Shown: positions 18,124-25,498 of the stretch, piece after piece
How positions within the stretch are numbered: the stretch's first letter is position 1
Layout: the number at the start of each line of letters is the position of its first letter
Origin: Arthrobacter psychrolactophilus
GTDB taxonomy: Bacteria; Actinomycetota; Actinomycetes; Actinomycetales; Micrococcaceae
Length of the DNA stretch: 64,000 nucleotides
Assembly (NCBI RefSeq): GCF_003219795.1
Contig: NZ_QJVC01000001.1
Coordinates: forward strand, 62,001 to 126,000
Direction: 5' to 3'
Position numbers and translations under genes: made by a program
Notes under the pieces: generated by a model
Database searches by the model: none
Told to the model about the DNA's origin: nothing
Seen by the model: the letters and a program-made list of their open reading frames with translations, nothing else

Positions 18124-18226
18124 GTTCTCGCTATAACTGGGCACTTTCGCTATAGGTAGGCAATCTCGCGATAGGCCGACGTATAGCGAGAACACCCAGC
18201 TGTGGCGAGAATTCCCAGCTATAGCG
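18124..18226 (+). repeat. Dispersed intergenic repeat, copy A (about 100 bp)
   Basis: This stretch between two minus-strand genes holds several head-to-head units related to TCTCGCTATAGNTGGGC. It aligns, in reverse orientation, with the copy at 40869-40970: most positions of the central 90 bases agree by eye, including GCTATAGGTAGGCA and CCCAGCTGTGGCGA. The internal palindromic units would fold into stems. It looks like a REP- or MITE-type element with no coding capacity. Confidence 0.75.
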
Positions 18227-18263
18227 GTGCTGAGCGCGTCACGAAGAAACAGGCCGGAAGTGG

Positions 18264-18956
18264 TTACTTCCGCGGCCCCGCGGTTGCCGCTAGCCCGGCG
18301 ATCATGGCCTGCAGGCCCAGCGTAAACGCGGCATCGGCGTCATTGCGGGGAATCGCTGCGGCGGCGTCTGGGTTACCGCGATGCGCTACGGCGGCGCTGA
18401 AGTCGGGCGCCTCCGAGGCGAGGGATCCGACGTCGAAAATGTCCTCCGGGGCATTCACGTCGTAGGCGGAACCGTAAATGAATGACTCCAGCGCCACGAC
18501 AGCGTCGATGATCGATTCACGGGCCCATCCAGCGGCGAGAAATCCTTGCGTCACGGCTTCGTACATCGTGACCGTGGCCGGGGCGTTGGTCACCGGCAAG
18601 AGCGCAATGACGGGGATCAAGGGCAGGTGGGCGGCGAAAACATCCCGGTAGGAACGTGCCCATTTCGCTACCGCGGCGTCCCACGGTTCCGTCGCAAAGG
18701 CGCAGACTTCCACGCGCCCCATGAGGTGATCCTCCACGAGCAGCAGCACGTCCTGCTTGGAACTGACGTGGTTGTACAGCGCCGACGGTGCCACATTGAG
18801 TGACTTGGCCAAGGCTGCCATGGTCAAGCCCTTGTAGCCGTGGTGGCTGACCAGCTTGAGCGCCGCCTTGGTGATCCGTGCGGAACTGAGCAGTGCCTGC
18901 GGTGGGCGACCTGCCCGACGTCGTGTTGGGACGTGGTGAACTGCAAACTCGGTCAA
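18264..18956 (-). CDS. TetR-family regulator of the putrescine oxidase cluster
   Basis: The N-terminal TetR helix-turn-helix is clear: ITKAALKLVSHHGYKGLTMAALAKSLNVAPSALYNHVSSK, then QDVLLLVEDHL. The C-terminal part (about residues 90-230) is a ligand domain typical of the TetR_C group with an Asp/Ala-rich end. I chose TTG 18956, which has AGGAGG upstream; an earlier TTG at 18989 is possible. The gene is divergent from putrescine oxidase, with a perfect palindrome at 19042-19064 between them. It most likely represses that cluster, with putrescine or an oxidation product as inducer. Confidence 0.82.
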   Translation of the reverse strand: MTEFAVHHVPTRRRAGRPPQALLSSARITKAALKLVSHHGYKGLTMAALAKSLNVAPSALYNHVSSKQDVLLLVEDHLMGRVEVCAFATEPWDAAVAKWARSYRDVFAAHLPLIPVIALLPVTNAPATVTMYEAVTQGFLAAGWARESIIDAVVALESFIYGSAYDVNAPEDIFDVGSLASEAPDFSAAVAHRGNPDAAAAIPRNDADAAFTLGLQAMIAGLAATAGPRK

Positions 18957-19041
18957 GGCCGGATTCCCCCTCCTGGCGCAAGGGCACAAGAATTTTCGCT
19001 CACCCCTTTACGGCAGGAGGTGATGTCAGTTACAGTCTAAT

Positions 19042-19064
19042 CTAAATGAACGACATTCATTTAG
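19042..19064. promoter_or_regulatory. Palindromic operator between tetR-type gene and putrescine oxidase
   Basis: The sequence CTAAATGAA-CGACA-TTCATTTAG is a perfect 9-base inverted repeat with a 5-base centre. It sits in the 145-base divergent region, 37 bases before the oxidase start, and is AT-rich in a GC-rich setting. Form and place fit a TetR operator that could cover both promoters. Confidence 0.75.
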
Positions 19065-19101
19065 TGAGGCGAGTCACCGAACGCTTCGCGGAGAGGGAAG
19101 T

Positions 19102-20487
19102 ATGTCATCCGTAGGAAACCCCGTCACGATCGAGCGCGACGTCGTCATCATTGGCGCCGGCCCATCCGGGCTCACGGCCGCCCACGAATTGCAGAAGGCC
19201 GGCCTGAGCGTGGCCGTTCTCGAGGCGCGCGACCGCGTCGGTGGCCGCACCTGGTCCAACACGATCGACGGCGCGTGGCTGGAAATCGGTGGCCAGTGGG
19301 TCTCCCCGGACCAGACGGCTCTCATTGGATTGCTGGACGAGCTGGGACTGGACACCTACTCGCGCTACCGCGACGGCGACAGTGTCTACATCGCGCCCGA
19401 CGGCACCCGCACCCGCTACACCGGCGAAATGTTCCCCGTCAGCGCCGCCACCGAGGCCGAGATGAACCGGCTCATCGCTCGCCTCGACGCACTCGCCGCC
19501 GCCATGGACCCGGCCACGCCCTGGGAGCACCCGCAGGCCCGCGAACTCGACATCATCTCCTTCCACCACTGGTTGCGCGCCGAGTCGAGCAATGAGGAGG
19601 CCTGCAATAACATCGGCCTGTTCATCGCCGGCGGCATGCTAACCAAGCCCGCCCATGCCTTCTCCGCGCTGCAGGCGATATTCATGGCATCCTCCGCCGG
19701 ATCCTTCAGCAACCTCGTGGACGACAACTTCATCCTCGACAAGCGCGTCATCGGCGGCATGCAGGGCGTTTCCCTCGCGATCGCCAAGAAGTTGGGCGAG
19801 GACGTCATCCTCAACTCCCCGGTCCGCACCGTCCGCTGGGAAATGCACGACGGCGACTACCTCGCCACGGTGACTTCCGACGGCGCCACCGTCACCGCCA
19901 AGCGTGTGGTCATGGCCGTCCCGCCGAACCTCTACAGCCGGGTCTCCTTTGATCCGCCGCTGCCGCGCCGCCAGCACCAGATGCACCAGCACCAGTCCCT
20001 GGGTCTGGTCATCAAGGTCCACGCCGTCTACGAGACCCCGTTCTGGCGCGAGGACGGACTCTCGGGCACCGGATTCAGCGCCTCGTCGCTGGTTCAAGAG
20101 GTGTACGACAACACCAACCACGAGGACCCGCGCGGCACTCTGGTGGGTTTTGTCTCCGATGAAAAGGCCGACTACGCCTTCACGCTTTCCCCGGAACAGC
20201 GCAAAAAAGAAATCACCGCCTCACTGGCCGAGTTCCTCGGTGACAGCGCGGCCGAACCGGTGGTGTATTACGAATCTGACTGGGGCTCGGAGGAGTGGAC
20301 GCGCGGCGCCTACGCAGCCAGTTACGACCTGGGCGGACTGCACAGGTACGGACCGGATCAGCTGACACCCATCGGGCCCATTCACTGGTCCTGCTCCGAT
20401 CTGGCCGCCGAGGGCTACCAGCATGTTGACGGCGCGGTCCGGATGGGCCAATTCACCGCCGCCAATCTCATCGCGGAACTTCGCTAA
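19102..20487 (+). CDS. puo: Putrescine oxidase (FAD-dependent amine oxidase)
   Basis: The 461-residue flavoenzyme oxidises putrescine to 4-aminobutanal (which cyclises to pyrroline), ammonia and hydrogen peroxide. The FAD dinucleotide motif is VVIIGAGPSGLTAAHELQKAG, with EARDRVGGRTW and GGQWVSPDQTALI. Long segments such as LGLVIKVHAVYETPFWRE, VQEVYDNTNHEDPRGTL and YESDWGSEEWTRGAYAAS agree, as I recall them, with the Micrococcus rubens (Kocuria) enzyme. GAGAGGGAAGT provides the ribosome site. It leads a cluster with a universal stress protein and an APC permease, divergent from a TetR gene. Other primary amine substrates are possible. Confidence 0.88.
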   Translation: MSSVGNPVTIERDVVIIGAGPSGLTAAHELQKAGLSVAVLEARDRVGGRTWSNTIDGAWLEIGGQWVSPDQTALIGLLDELGLDTYSRYRDGDSVYIAPDGTRTRYTGEMFPVSAATEAEMNRLIARLDALAAAMDPATPWEHPQARELDIISFHHWLRAESSNEEACNNIGLFIAGGMLTKPAHAFSALQAIFMASSAGSFSNLVDDNFILDKRVIGGMQGVSLAIAKKLGEDVILNSPVRTVRWEMHDGDYLATVTSDGATVTAKRVVMAVPPNLYSRVSFDPPLPRRQHQMHQHQSLGLVIKVHAVYETPFWREDGLSGTGFSASSLVQEVYDNTNHEDPRGTLVGFVSDEKADYAFTLSPEQRKKEITASLAEFLGDSAAEPVVYYESDWGSEEWTRGAYAASYDLGGLHRYGPDQLTPIGPIHWSCSDLAAEGYQHVDGAVRMGQFTAANLIAELR

Positions 20488-20534
20488 GCAGCCTGACCCA
20501 ACACCCTGACAACTTCGTCCTGAGGAGGACCCCG

Positions 20535-21416
20535 ATGCGGTATGTAGTTGGATATGCGGCCAACGCCCGTGGTGGCGATGCCATCAACCTGGCTGTGGCT
20601 TTGGCTCGTCGCCAGGGGGCCACCCTTGACCTGGTCATGGTGATGCCGGAGGACTCTCCGTATAACGGCGTGTATCCTCCGGTTTCCGGAATTGGCGACA
20701 TCCTCGCCGAGCAAATTTCCACCTGGATCGATGAGGGCCTGGCCCTGATCCCGGAGGATGTCCCCGCGCAGGCGCACCTTCGCCGGGGAGAGTCCGAGGC
20801 GGAGGCGTTGATCGCCGCGGCCGAGGAGTTGGGGGCTGGGCTGCTGGTGATTGGGGCCAGCAGCACAGGACTATTCAAGCGGTTCTCGATCGGGTCGGTG
20901 GCCAGTTCCCTGTTGCACGCCTCCACGGTTCCCGTGGTTTTGGCGCCGGCCGGATACAGCCGCACCGAGCCGATCACCAGGCTCACCTGCGCCCTGGGCA
21001 CCCGCCCCGGCGCCGAGGATGTGCTGCAGACGGGGCTGGCCATGGCGAAACAGCGGTGCCTGCCGCTGCGCCTGGTCTCCCTCGTGGCTCTCGGCCCAGG
21101 GGAGTCCACCGCCACGGTCGATCAGGCGCACGCCCATTTGCGCAGCGTTGCAGAAGCCAGCCACAACCTCGACCCGGACGATCTCGACAGACCCGAGATC
21201 GACGTCGTGGTTGGCCAGGGACGCACCATCGAGGACGCCGTCGACGGGCTGAATTGGAAGAAGGGCGAAATTCTCTTGATCGGATCTAGCCGCCTGGCCC
21301 ACAACAAATCCATCTTCCTCGGGAGTACGGCCAACCGTATCCTGCGCGCCTTGCCCGTGCCCATGATCGTGGTGCCGCGGAACTTTGAATTCTCGATCCC
21401 AGAGGCAAGCTCATGA
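20535..21416 (+). CDS. Tandem universal stress protein (two Usp domains)
   Basis: A 293-residue protein made of two Usp folds. The first runs from MRYVVGYAANARGGDAINLA to VPVVLAP, with the ATP-site pattern LVIGASSTGLFKRFSIGSVASSLL. The second ends with LLIGSSRLAHNKSIFLGSTANRIL and VPMIVVPR. Usp proteins bind ATP and help cells through stress or gate partner transporters. GAGGAGGACCCCG is the ribosome site, and the stop overlaps the permease start (ATGA). The coupling to an APC permease suggests it regulates that carrier. Confidence 0.82.
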   Translation: MRYVVGYAANARGGDAINLAVALARRQGATLDLVMVMPEDSPYNGVYPPVSGIGDILAEQISTWIDEGLALIPEDVPAQAHLRRGESEAEALIAAAEELGAGLLVIGASSTGLFKRFSIGSVASSLLHASTVPVVLAPAGYSRTEPITRLTCALGTRPGAEDVLQTGLAMAKQRCLPLRLVSLVALGPGESTATVDQAHAHLRSVAEASHNLDPDDLDRPEIDVVVGQGRTIEDAVDGLNWKKGEILLIGSSRLAHNKSIFLGSTANRILRALPVPMIVVPRNFEFSIPEASS

Positions 21417-22942
21417 GCACTCCTAAAAGCGCAGTTGTCGCGGCCGATCGCGGCTTGAGTGAGAAGGGCCTGAAAGCCGGCTCGGTCGGCTTGATCGGCG
21501 CCGTGGTGATTGGTATTTCCTGCATTGCCCCGGCCTACACCTTGACCGCAGCCCTGGGGCCGACCGTCTCCGAGGTGGGTGTGCACCTGCCGGCCATCTT
21601 CATCGTCGGCTTCATCCCCATGTTGCTGGTCGCCTTGGGGTATCGGGAACTGAATAATGCCATGCCCGACGCCGGAACCTCCTTCACGTGGGCATCGCGC
21701 GCCTTTGGTCCGTGGCTGGGGTGGATGGGTGGGTGGGGGCTGATCGCCGCCACCATCATCGTGCTCTCGAATCTGGCGGCCGTGGCCGTTGACTTCTTTT
21801 ATTTGATGTTGGCGCAGCTTTTCTCCAACCCGTCTCTGGCCGACCTGACCACGGTGCTGCCCCTGAACATCGCCACAACCCTGGTGTTCATCGCGGGCGC
21901 CTGTTGGATCTCCTATCGCGGCATGGAAACCACAAAGACGTTCCAGTATGTCCTCGTGGCCTTCCAGTTGTTGGTGCTGGGCTGGTTTGCCATCGCGGCC
22001 TTCGCCCACGTTGCCAATGGCACGGCCTTTGACGCCACTGCAATTCAGGCCGATTGGTTCAACCCCTTCGCCGTGGAGTCGTTTTCACAATTTGCGGCCG
22101 GTGTTTCGCTCTCGATCTTCATCTTCTGGGGTTGGGATGTCACCTTGACCATGAATGAGGAAACGAAAAACCCGGAGAAGACCCCGGGGCGTGCGGCGAC
22201 CGTCACCGTCATTGTCATCATGGTGATTTATATGACAGTGTCCTTGGCCACGCTTGCCTTCGCGGGCATCGGAACAGAGGGTTTGGGTGCCGGAAACCCG
22301 GAAAACCAGGGCAGCATCTTCGCCGTCTTGGCCGGCCCGGTCATGGGTCCGTTCGCGATACTCATGTCCCTGGCCATCCTGAGCTCCTCGGCCGCGTCCC
22401 TGCAGTCGACCTTTGTTTCACCGGCCAGAACCTTGTTGTCGATGGGACACTACAAGGCCTTGCCGAAGAGTTTTGGCAAGATCAGCCCCACGTACAAGTC
22501 GCCCAGCTACGCGACGATCGCGGCGGCTATTGCGGCGGCAGCGTTCTACGTCATCACGCGCACCTTGTCGGAGAACGCCCTGTGGGACACCATCACGGCC
22601 CTGGGCATGATGATTTGTTTCTACTACGGCATCACGGCGCTGGCCTGTGTTTGGTACTTCCGGGCGGAAGCCTTCCGCGGAGCCCGCAGCTTCTTCTTCA
22701 AGTTCCTCGCGCCGCTGCTGGGCGGAGTGATCTTGCTGGTGATGTTCTTCAAGACCGCTTACGACTCCATGGATCCGAGTTACGGATCCGGCTCCAACAT
22801 TGGCGGCGTGGGCCTGGTCTTTATCCTGGGTGCCGGCGTGATTTTGCTTGGAGCAGCCCTGATGTTGCTGATGAATTGGCGCCATCCGGAGTTCTTCAAG
22901 GGCCAGGTGCTCAGCCGAGCCAGCCAGATCTACAACCCGTAA
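21413..22942 (+). CDS. APC-superfamily amino-acid/polyamine permease
   Basis: A 509-residue membrane protein with about 12 transmembrane segments. The first helix has GSVGLIGAVVIGISCIAPAYTL, the APC substrate-binding glycine-rich segment. Later landmarks are MPDAGTSFTWASRAFGPWLGW, FIFWGWDVTLTMNEETKNPEKTPGRA and SSAASLQSTFVSPARTLLSMG. It is translationally coupled to the Usp gene and lies in the putrescine oxidase cluster, so putrescine or a related amine is the best guess for substrate. The sequence alone does not fix the substrate. A 28-base-pair hairpin follows. Confidence 0.85.
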   Translation: MSTPKSAVVAADRGLSEKGLKAGSVGLIGAVVIGISCIAPAYTLTAALGPTVSEVGVHLPAIFIVGFIPMLLVALGYRELNNAMPDAGTSFTWASRAFGPWLGWMGGWGLIAATIIVLSNLAAVAVDFFYLMLAQLFSNPSLADLTTVLPLNIATTLVFIAGACWISYRGMETTKTFQYVLVAFQLLVLGWFAIAAFAHVANGTAFDATAIQADWFNPFAVESFSQFAAGVSLSIFIFWGWDVTLTMNEETKNPEKTPGRAATVTVIVIMVIYMTVSLATLAFAGIGTEGLGAGNPENQGSIFAVLAGPVMGPFAILMSLAILSSSAASLQSTFVSPARTLLSMGHYKALPKSFGKISPTYKSPSYATIAAAIAAAAFYVITRTLSENALWDTITALGMMICFYYGITALACVWYFRAEAFRGARSFFFKFLAPLLGGVILLVMFFKTAYDSMDPSYGSGSNIGGVGLVFILGAGVILLGAALMLLMNWRHPEFFKGQVLSRASQIYNP

Positions 22943-22961
22943 TTCTGCGCCCCGCCAGGCA

Positions 22962-23027
22962 AAAGGACGGTGTTCGCGCAAAGAGCCGGTGGTAGACCCC
23001 CGGCTCTTTGCGCGAACACCGTCCTTT
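22962..23027. terminator. 28-bp perfect inverted repeat after the permease gene
   Basis: Bases 22962-22989 and 23000-23027 are perfect inverted copies with a 10-base loop. It lies between the converging stops of the permease (22942) and the DUF5997 gene (23050). The stem begins AAAGG and ends CCTTT, giving a short T run in either direction, so it may act as a bidirectional terminator. Confidence 0.7.
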
Positions 23028-23049
23028 GTCGATGTGACCGGCGCTCGGC

Positions 23050-23439
23050 CTAGCTCTGCGGGCGGCGAGCTGCTTCGCGTTCCTTGGCCAACTTGGCCTC
23101 GGCGCGTGCCTTGGCGTGAACGGCGCGTTCCTCGACGAGCCACGCAGGGGGTGCCTGCAGCAGCGCGGTGATCTCCGCCGACGTGAGTGGATCGGTGACG
23201 TTGGAGCGGTTCAGGCCACCGATGGAAATGTTTAGTTTCTGGGCGATCACGGCGCGCGGGTGCGGTCCATTACGGCGCAGATCCTCGAGCCAGGCCGGAG
23301 GGGTTTCCTGCAAAACCTTGAACTCCTCCCGGCTGATCGCGTTCTCTTGGAATTCCACGGGAGCGGCGGGCAGGTGAATGCCCAGCTTCTTGGCCGCGGT
23401 GGCGGATTTCATTGCTTGGGGGGAAGGTTTAATGCTCAT
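23050..23439 (-). CDS. DUF5997 family protein
   Basis: A 129-residue protein starting at ATG 23439 after AGAGGT. A much longer open frame exists upstream on this strand but has no support and overlaps the neighbouring gene. The sequence contains two similar segments, ISREEFKVLQETPPAWLEDLRRNGPHPR and LTSAEITALLQAPPAWLVEERAV, each holding the PPAWL motif, so the protein seems to be an internal duplication. The tail is Ala/Lys/Arg-rich and helical. The family is known from actinobacteria, without assigned function. It is divergent from the LysR-like gene, an arrangement I recall as frequent. Confidence 0.8.
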   Translation of the reverse strand: MSIKPSPQAMKSATAAKKLGIHLPAAPVEFQENAISREEFKVLQETPPAWLEDLRRNGPHPRAVIAQKLNISIGGLNRSNVTDPLTSAEITALLQAPPAWLVEERAVHAKARAEAKLAKEREAARRPQS

Positions 23440-23502
23440 ACCTCTAAGGGTACCGGTGGCCGCGCGGTAGTTTAGGGCAAAAGCGTGCGTTAGGGTAAAC
23501 AG

Positions 23503-24306
23503 GTGTCTGAATCCCGCGAACTTACAGTGACCTTTGTCCCGGGTGTGACTCCCGGAAAGTGGATCCACCGCTGGGAGGAGCGCATGCCTGGCGTGCCCCT
23601 CGTAGCGAATCCGGTCTCGGAGGAGCACCAGCTCGATGCCGTGCGCGCCGGTGAGGTGGACATGGCGTTTGTGCGCCTGCCCGTAGACAAGACTGGCCTC
23701 CATGTCATTCCGCTCTACGAAGAGCTCTCCGTGGTGGTGGCGCCCAAGGATCACCCCATCGCCGCGTTTGAGGAACTCGATGTCGCCGATCTGGCCGACG
23801 AGTACCTGCTCGCCGACCCCGATGAATTCCCGGAATGGCGCGATATTTCCAGCGAAGTTGCCGCCGGAACCCGCAAGCCACTGCCTCCCATGGCCTCCCT
23901 TGAGGAAGCTCTTGATCTGGTCGAAGCCGGGCTTGGCATCCTGATTTTGCCAATGTCGGTGGCCCGTCACTTCAGCCGGAAGACCCTGCGTTCGCGGCTC
24001 CTGCACGGTGTCGCCGGAACCAGCGTGGCCCTGGCCTGGATCGACTCCTTCTACCCGCTGCCCGAAGACGAGGAAGCCGTCATTCAGGAATTCGTGGGCG
24101 TGGTCCGCGGTCGCAGCGCCAACAGCTCCCGCCAGCCGTCGGTGCAGGCGAAGCAGGACGCCACTCCTAAGAAGGGTGCCAAGGTGGCAAAAAGTTCGAC
24201 GCCGGCCCGCGGCGGAGCTACCAAAGGCAAGTCGGCAGGACCTAACCTCCGCGGCGGTGGCCGACCCGGTGGCAAGGCTCGCGCCCAAAAGCGCGGACGC
24301 CGCTAG
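23503..24306 (+). CDS. LysR-type substrate-binding protein without HTH, with basic tail
   Basis: The 267-residue product starts at GTG 23503. Residues about 6-200 match the LysR effector-binding domain: LTVTFVPGVTPGKWIHRW, HQLDAVRAGEVDMAFVRLP, YEELSVVVAPKDHPIAA and AGLGILILPMSVARHF. No helix-turn-helix precedes it. Residues about 205-267 are a Lys/Arg/Gly-rich tail with GRP and RGR cores reminiscent of AT-hooks. It could bind DNA or RNA through that tail instead of an HTH. The divergent DUF5997 gene lies 63 bases away. The ligand and target are unknown. Confidence 0.78.
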   Translation: MSESRELTVTFVPGVTPGKWIHRWEERMPGVPLVANPVSEEHQLDAVRAGEVDMAFVRLPVDKTGLHVIPLYEELSVVVAPKDHPIAAFEELDVADLADEYLLADPDEFPEWRDISSEVAAGTRKPLPPMASLEEALDLVEAGLGILILPMSVARHFSRKTLRSRLLHGVAGTSVALAWIDSFYPLPEDEEAVIQEFVGVVRGRSANSSRQPSVQAKQDATPKKGAKVAKSSTPARGGATKGKSAGPNLRGGGRPGGKARAQKRGRR

Positions 24307-24448
24307 GCTGCCACACCGCTAAATACCTCCCGGCGAGGTAGCCCGCCCTCATGAGTCATTGACACCCCATGAGGGCCGTGCCATATTGACGGCAGGGGCA
24401 CGGCACCCGCATTAGCCAAGGATGGCCGGCCCAAAAGGAGGCGCGGTC

Positions 24449-25468
24449 ATGAAATCGGCACTGTGGGAAATTGAGGCTTTTGACTATCACGCGGCGGGGG
24501 AGCCGTTCCGGATAGTTCCCGAGCTACCCTTCGTCATCGATGGCACAACCGTCTTGGAACGGCGCGAAAACGCCAGAACCGGCGACGCCAACAAGATCCG
24601 CAAACTCTTAGTCAACGAGCCGCGCGGGCATGCCGATATGTACGGCGGCTTCATCGTTCCGCCCAACGACACCGGCGCACATTTCGGGGCACTCTTCTGG
24701 CACCGCGAAGGATTCTCTACGGTGTGCGGGCACGGCACCATGGCCCTGGGGACGTGGGCTGTCCGCAGCGGTCTGGTCCGGGCCCCGGACGACGGCGACA
24801 CTGACGTCGTGATTGATATTCCTTCGGGTCGCGTCACGGCTCGGGTCACCATGTCAGAGGGCATGGTGGCCGAGGTCGCCTTCCACAACGTCCCCTCCTA
24901 CGTGGTGGCCCGCGACGTCGAGGTCAAAACGGCTGACTTTGGCCGACTGCGCGTCGACCTTGCCTGGAGTGGCGCACTGTACGCCTCGCTCCCTGCCGCA
25001 CAAGCGGGACTGGAGGTCACGCCGTCGAACTTGGCGAAGATAGTCGCAGCCGGGCACCAGGTGGTCGCCGGCTTGGAAGAGCATCCGGCCGTGAACCATC
25101 TGGCGGATTCGCGACTGTCGGGCATTTTCGGCACCATTTTTCACGAGCCGGTCAAGGACTCCGGCCCGGGGCTGGCGCAACGCAATGTGAGCGTTTTTGC
25201 CGACGGGCAGGTGGACCGCTCTCCCAGCGGCTCGGGGACCGCCGCCCGTGTGGCACTCCTGAGCGATTCCGGGGAGCTCGCGGAGGGCGAGGTGCTGGAA
25301 CACTACTCCATGATAGATTCGCGCTTTGCGGCCCGTGTGGTGGATCAAATCCACGGCCCTGGCGGCGGGCTGGTCGTGGAGGTCAGTGGTCGCGCCTTCC
25401 CTGTGGGGGAGGGTAAATTTACTTTGGACGCCAACGATGAGCTGGGGCTGGGGTTCGTGCTCCGCTAA
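24449..25468 (+). CDS. Proline-racemase-family enzyme, probable trans-3-hydroxy-L-proline dehydratase
   Basis: A 339-residue ProR-family protein. The start at ATG 24449 is fixed by AAAAGGAGG; an ATG 27 bases earlier lies before that site. Family motifs include FDYHAAGEPFRIV, NEPRGHADMYGGFI, the first catalytic Cys in VCGHGTMALGTW, and DRSPSGSGTAARVALL at the second catalytic position. Racemases have Cys there and known trans-3-hydroxyproline dehydratases have Thr; here it is Ser. Cys with a hydroxyl residue points to dehydration and not racemisation. No other hydroxyproline gene is nearby. The exact substrate is uncertain. Confidence 0.78.
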   Translation: MKSALWEIEAFDYHAAGEPFRIVPELPFVIDGTTVLERRENARTGDANKIRKLLVNEPRGHADMYGGFIVPPNDTGAHFGALFWHREGFSTVCGHGTMALGTWAVRSGLVRAPDDGDTDVVIDIPSGRVTARVTMSEGMVAEVAFHNVPSYVVARDVEVKTADFGRLRVDLAWSGALYASLPAAQAGLEVTPSNLAKIVAAGHQVVAGLEEHPAVNHLADSRLSGIFGTIFHEPVKDSGPGLAQRNVSVFADGQVDRSPSGSGTAARVALLSDSGELAEGEVLEHYSMIDSRFAARVVDQIHGPGGGLVVEVSGRAFPVGEGKFTLDANDELGLGFVLR

Positions 25469-25498
25469 GGTGCGCTGATTTCTATCGCCAGTGCTGAG

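Noticed and set aside
23440-24288. Upstream extension of the DUF5997 frame
   Set aside because: It is antisense to the LysR-like gene, whereas ATG 23439 has a ribosome site and gives the family length.
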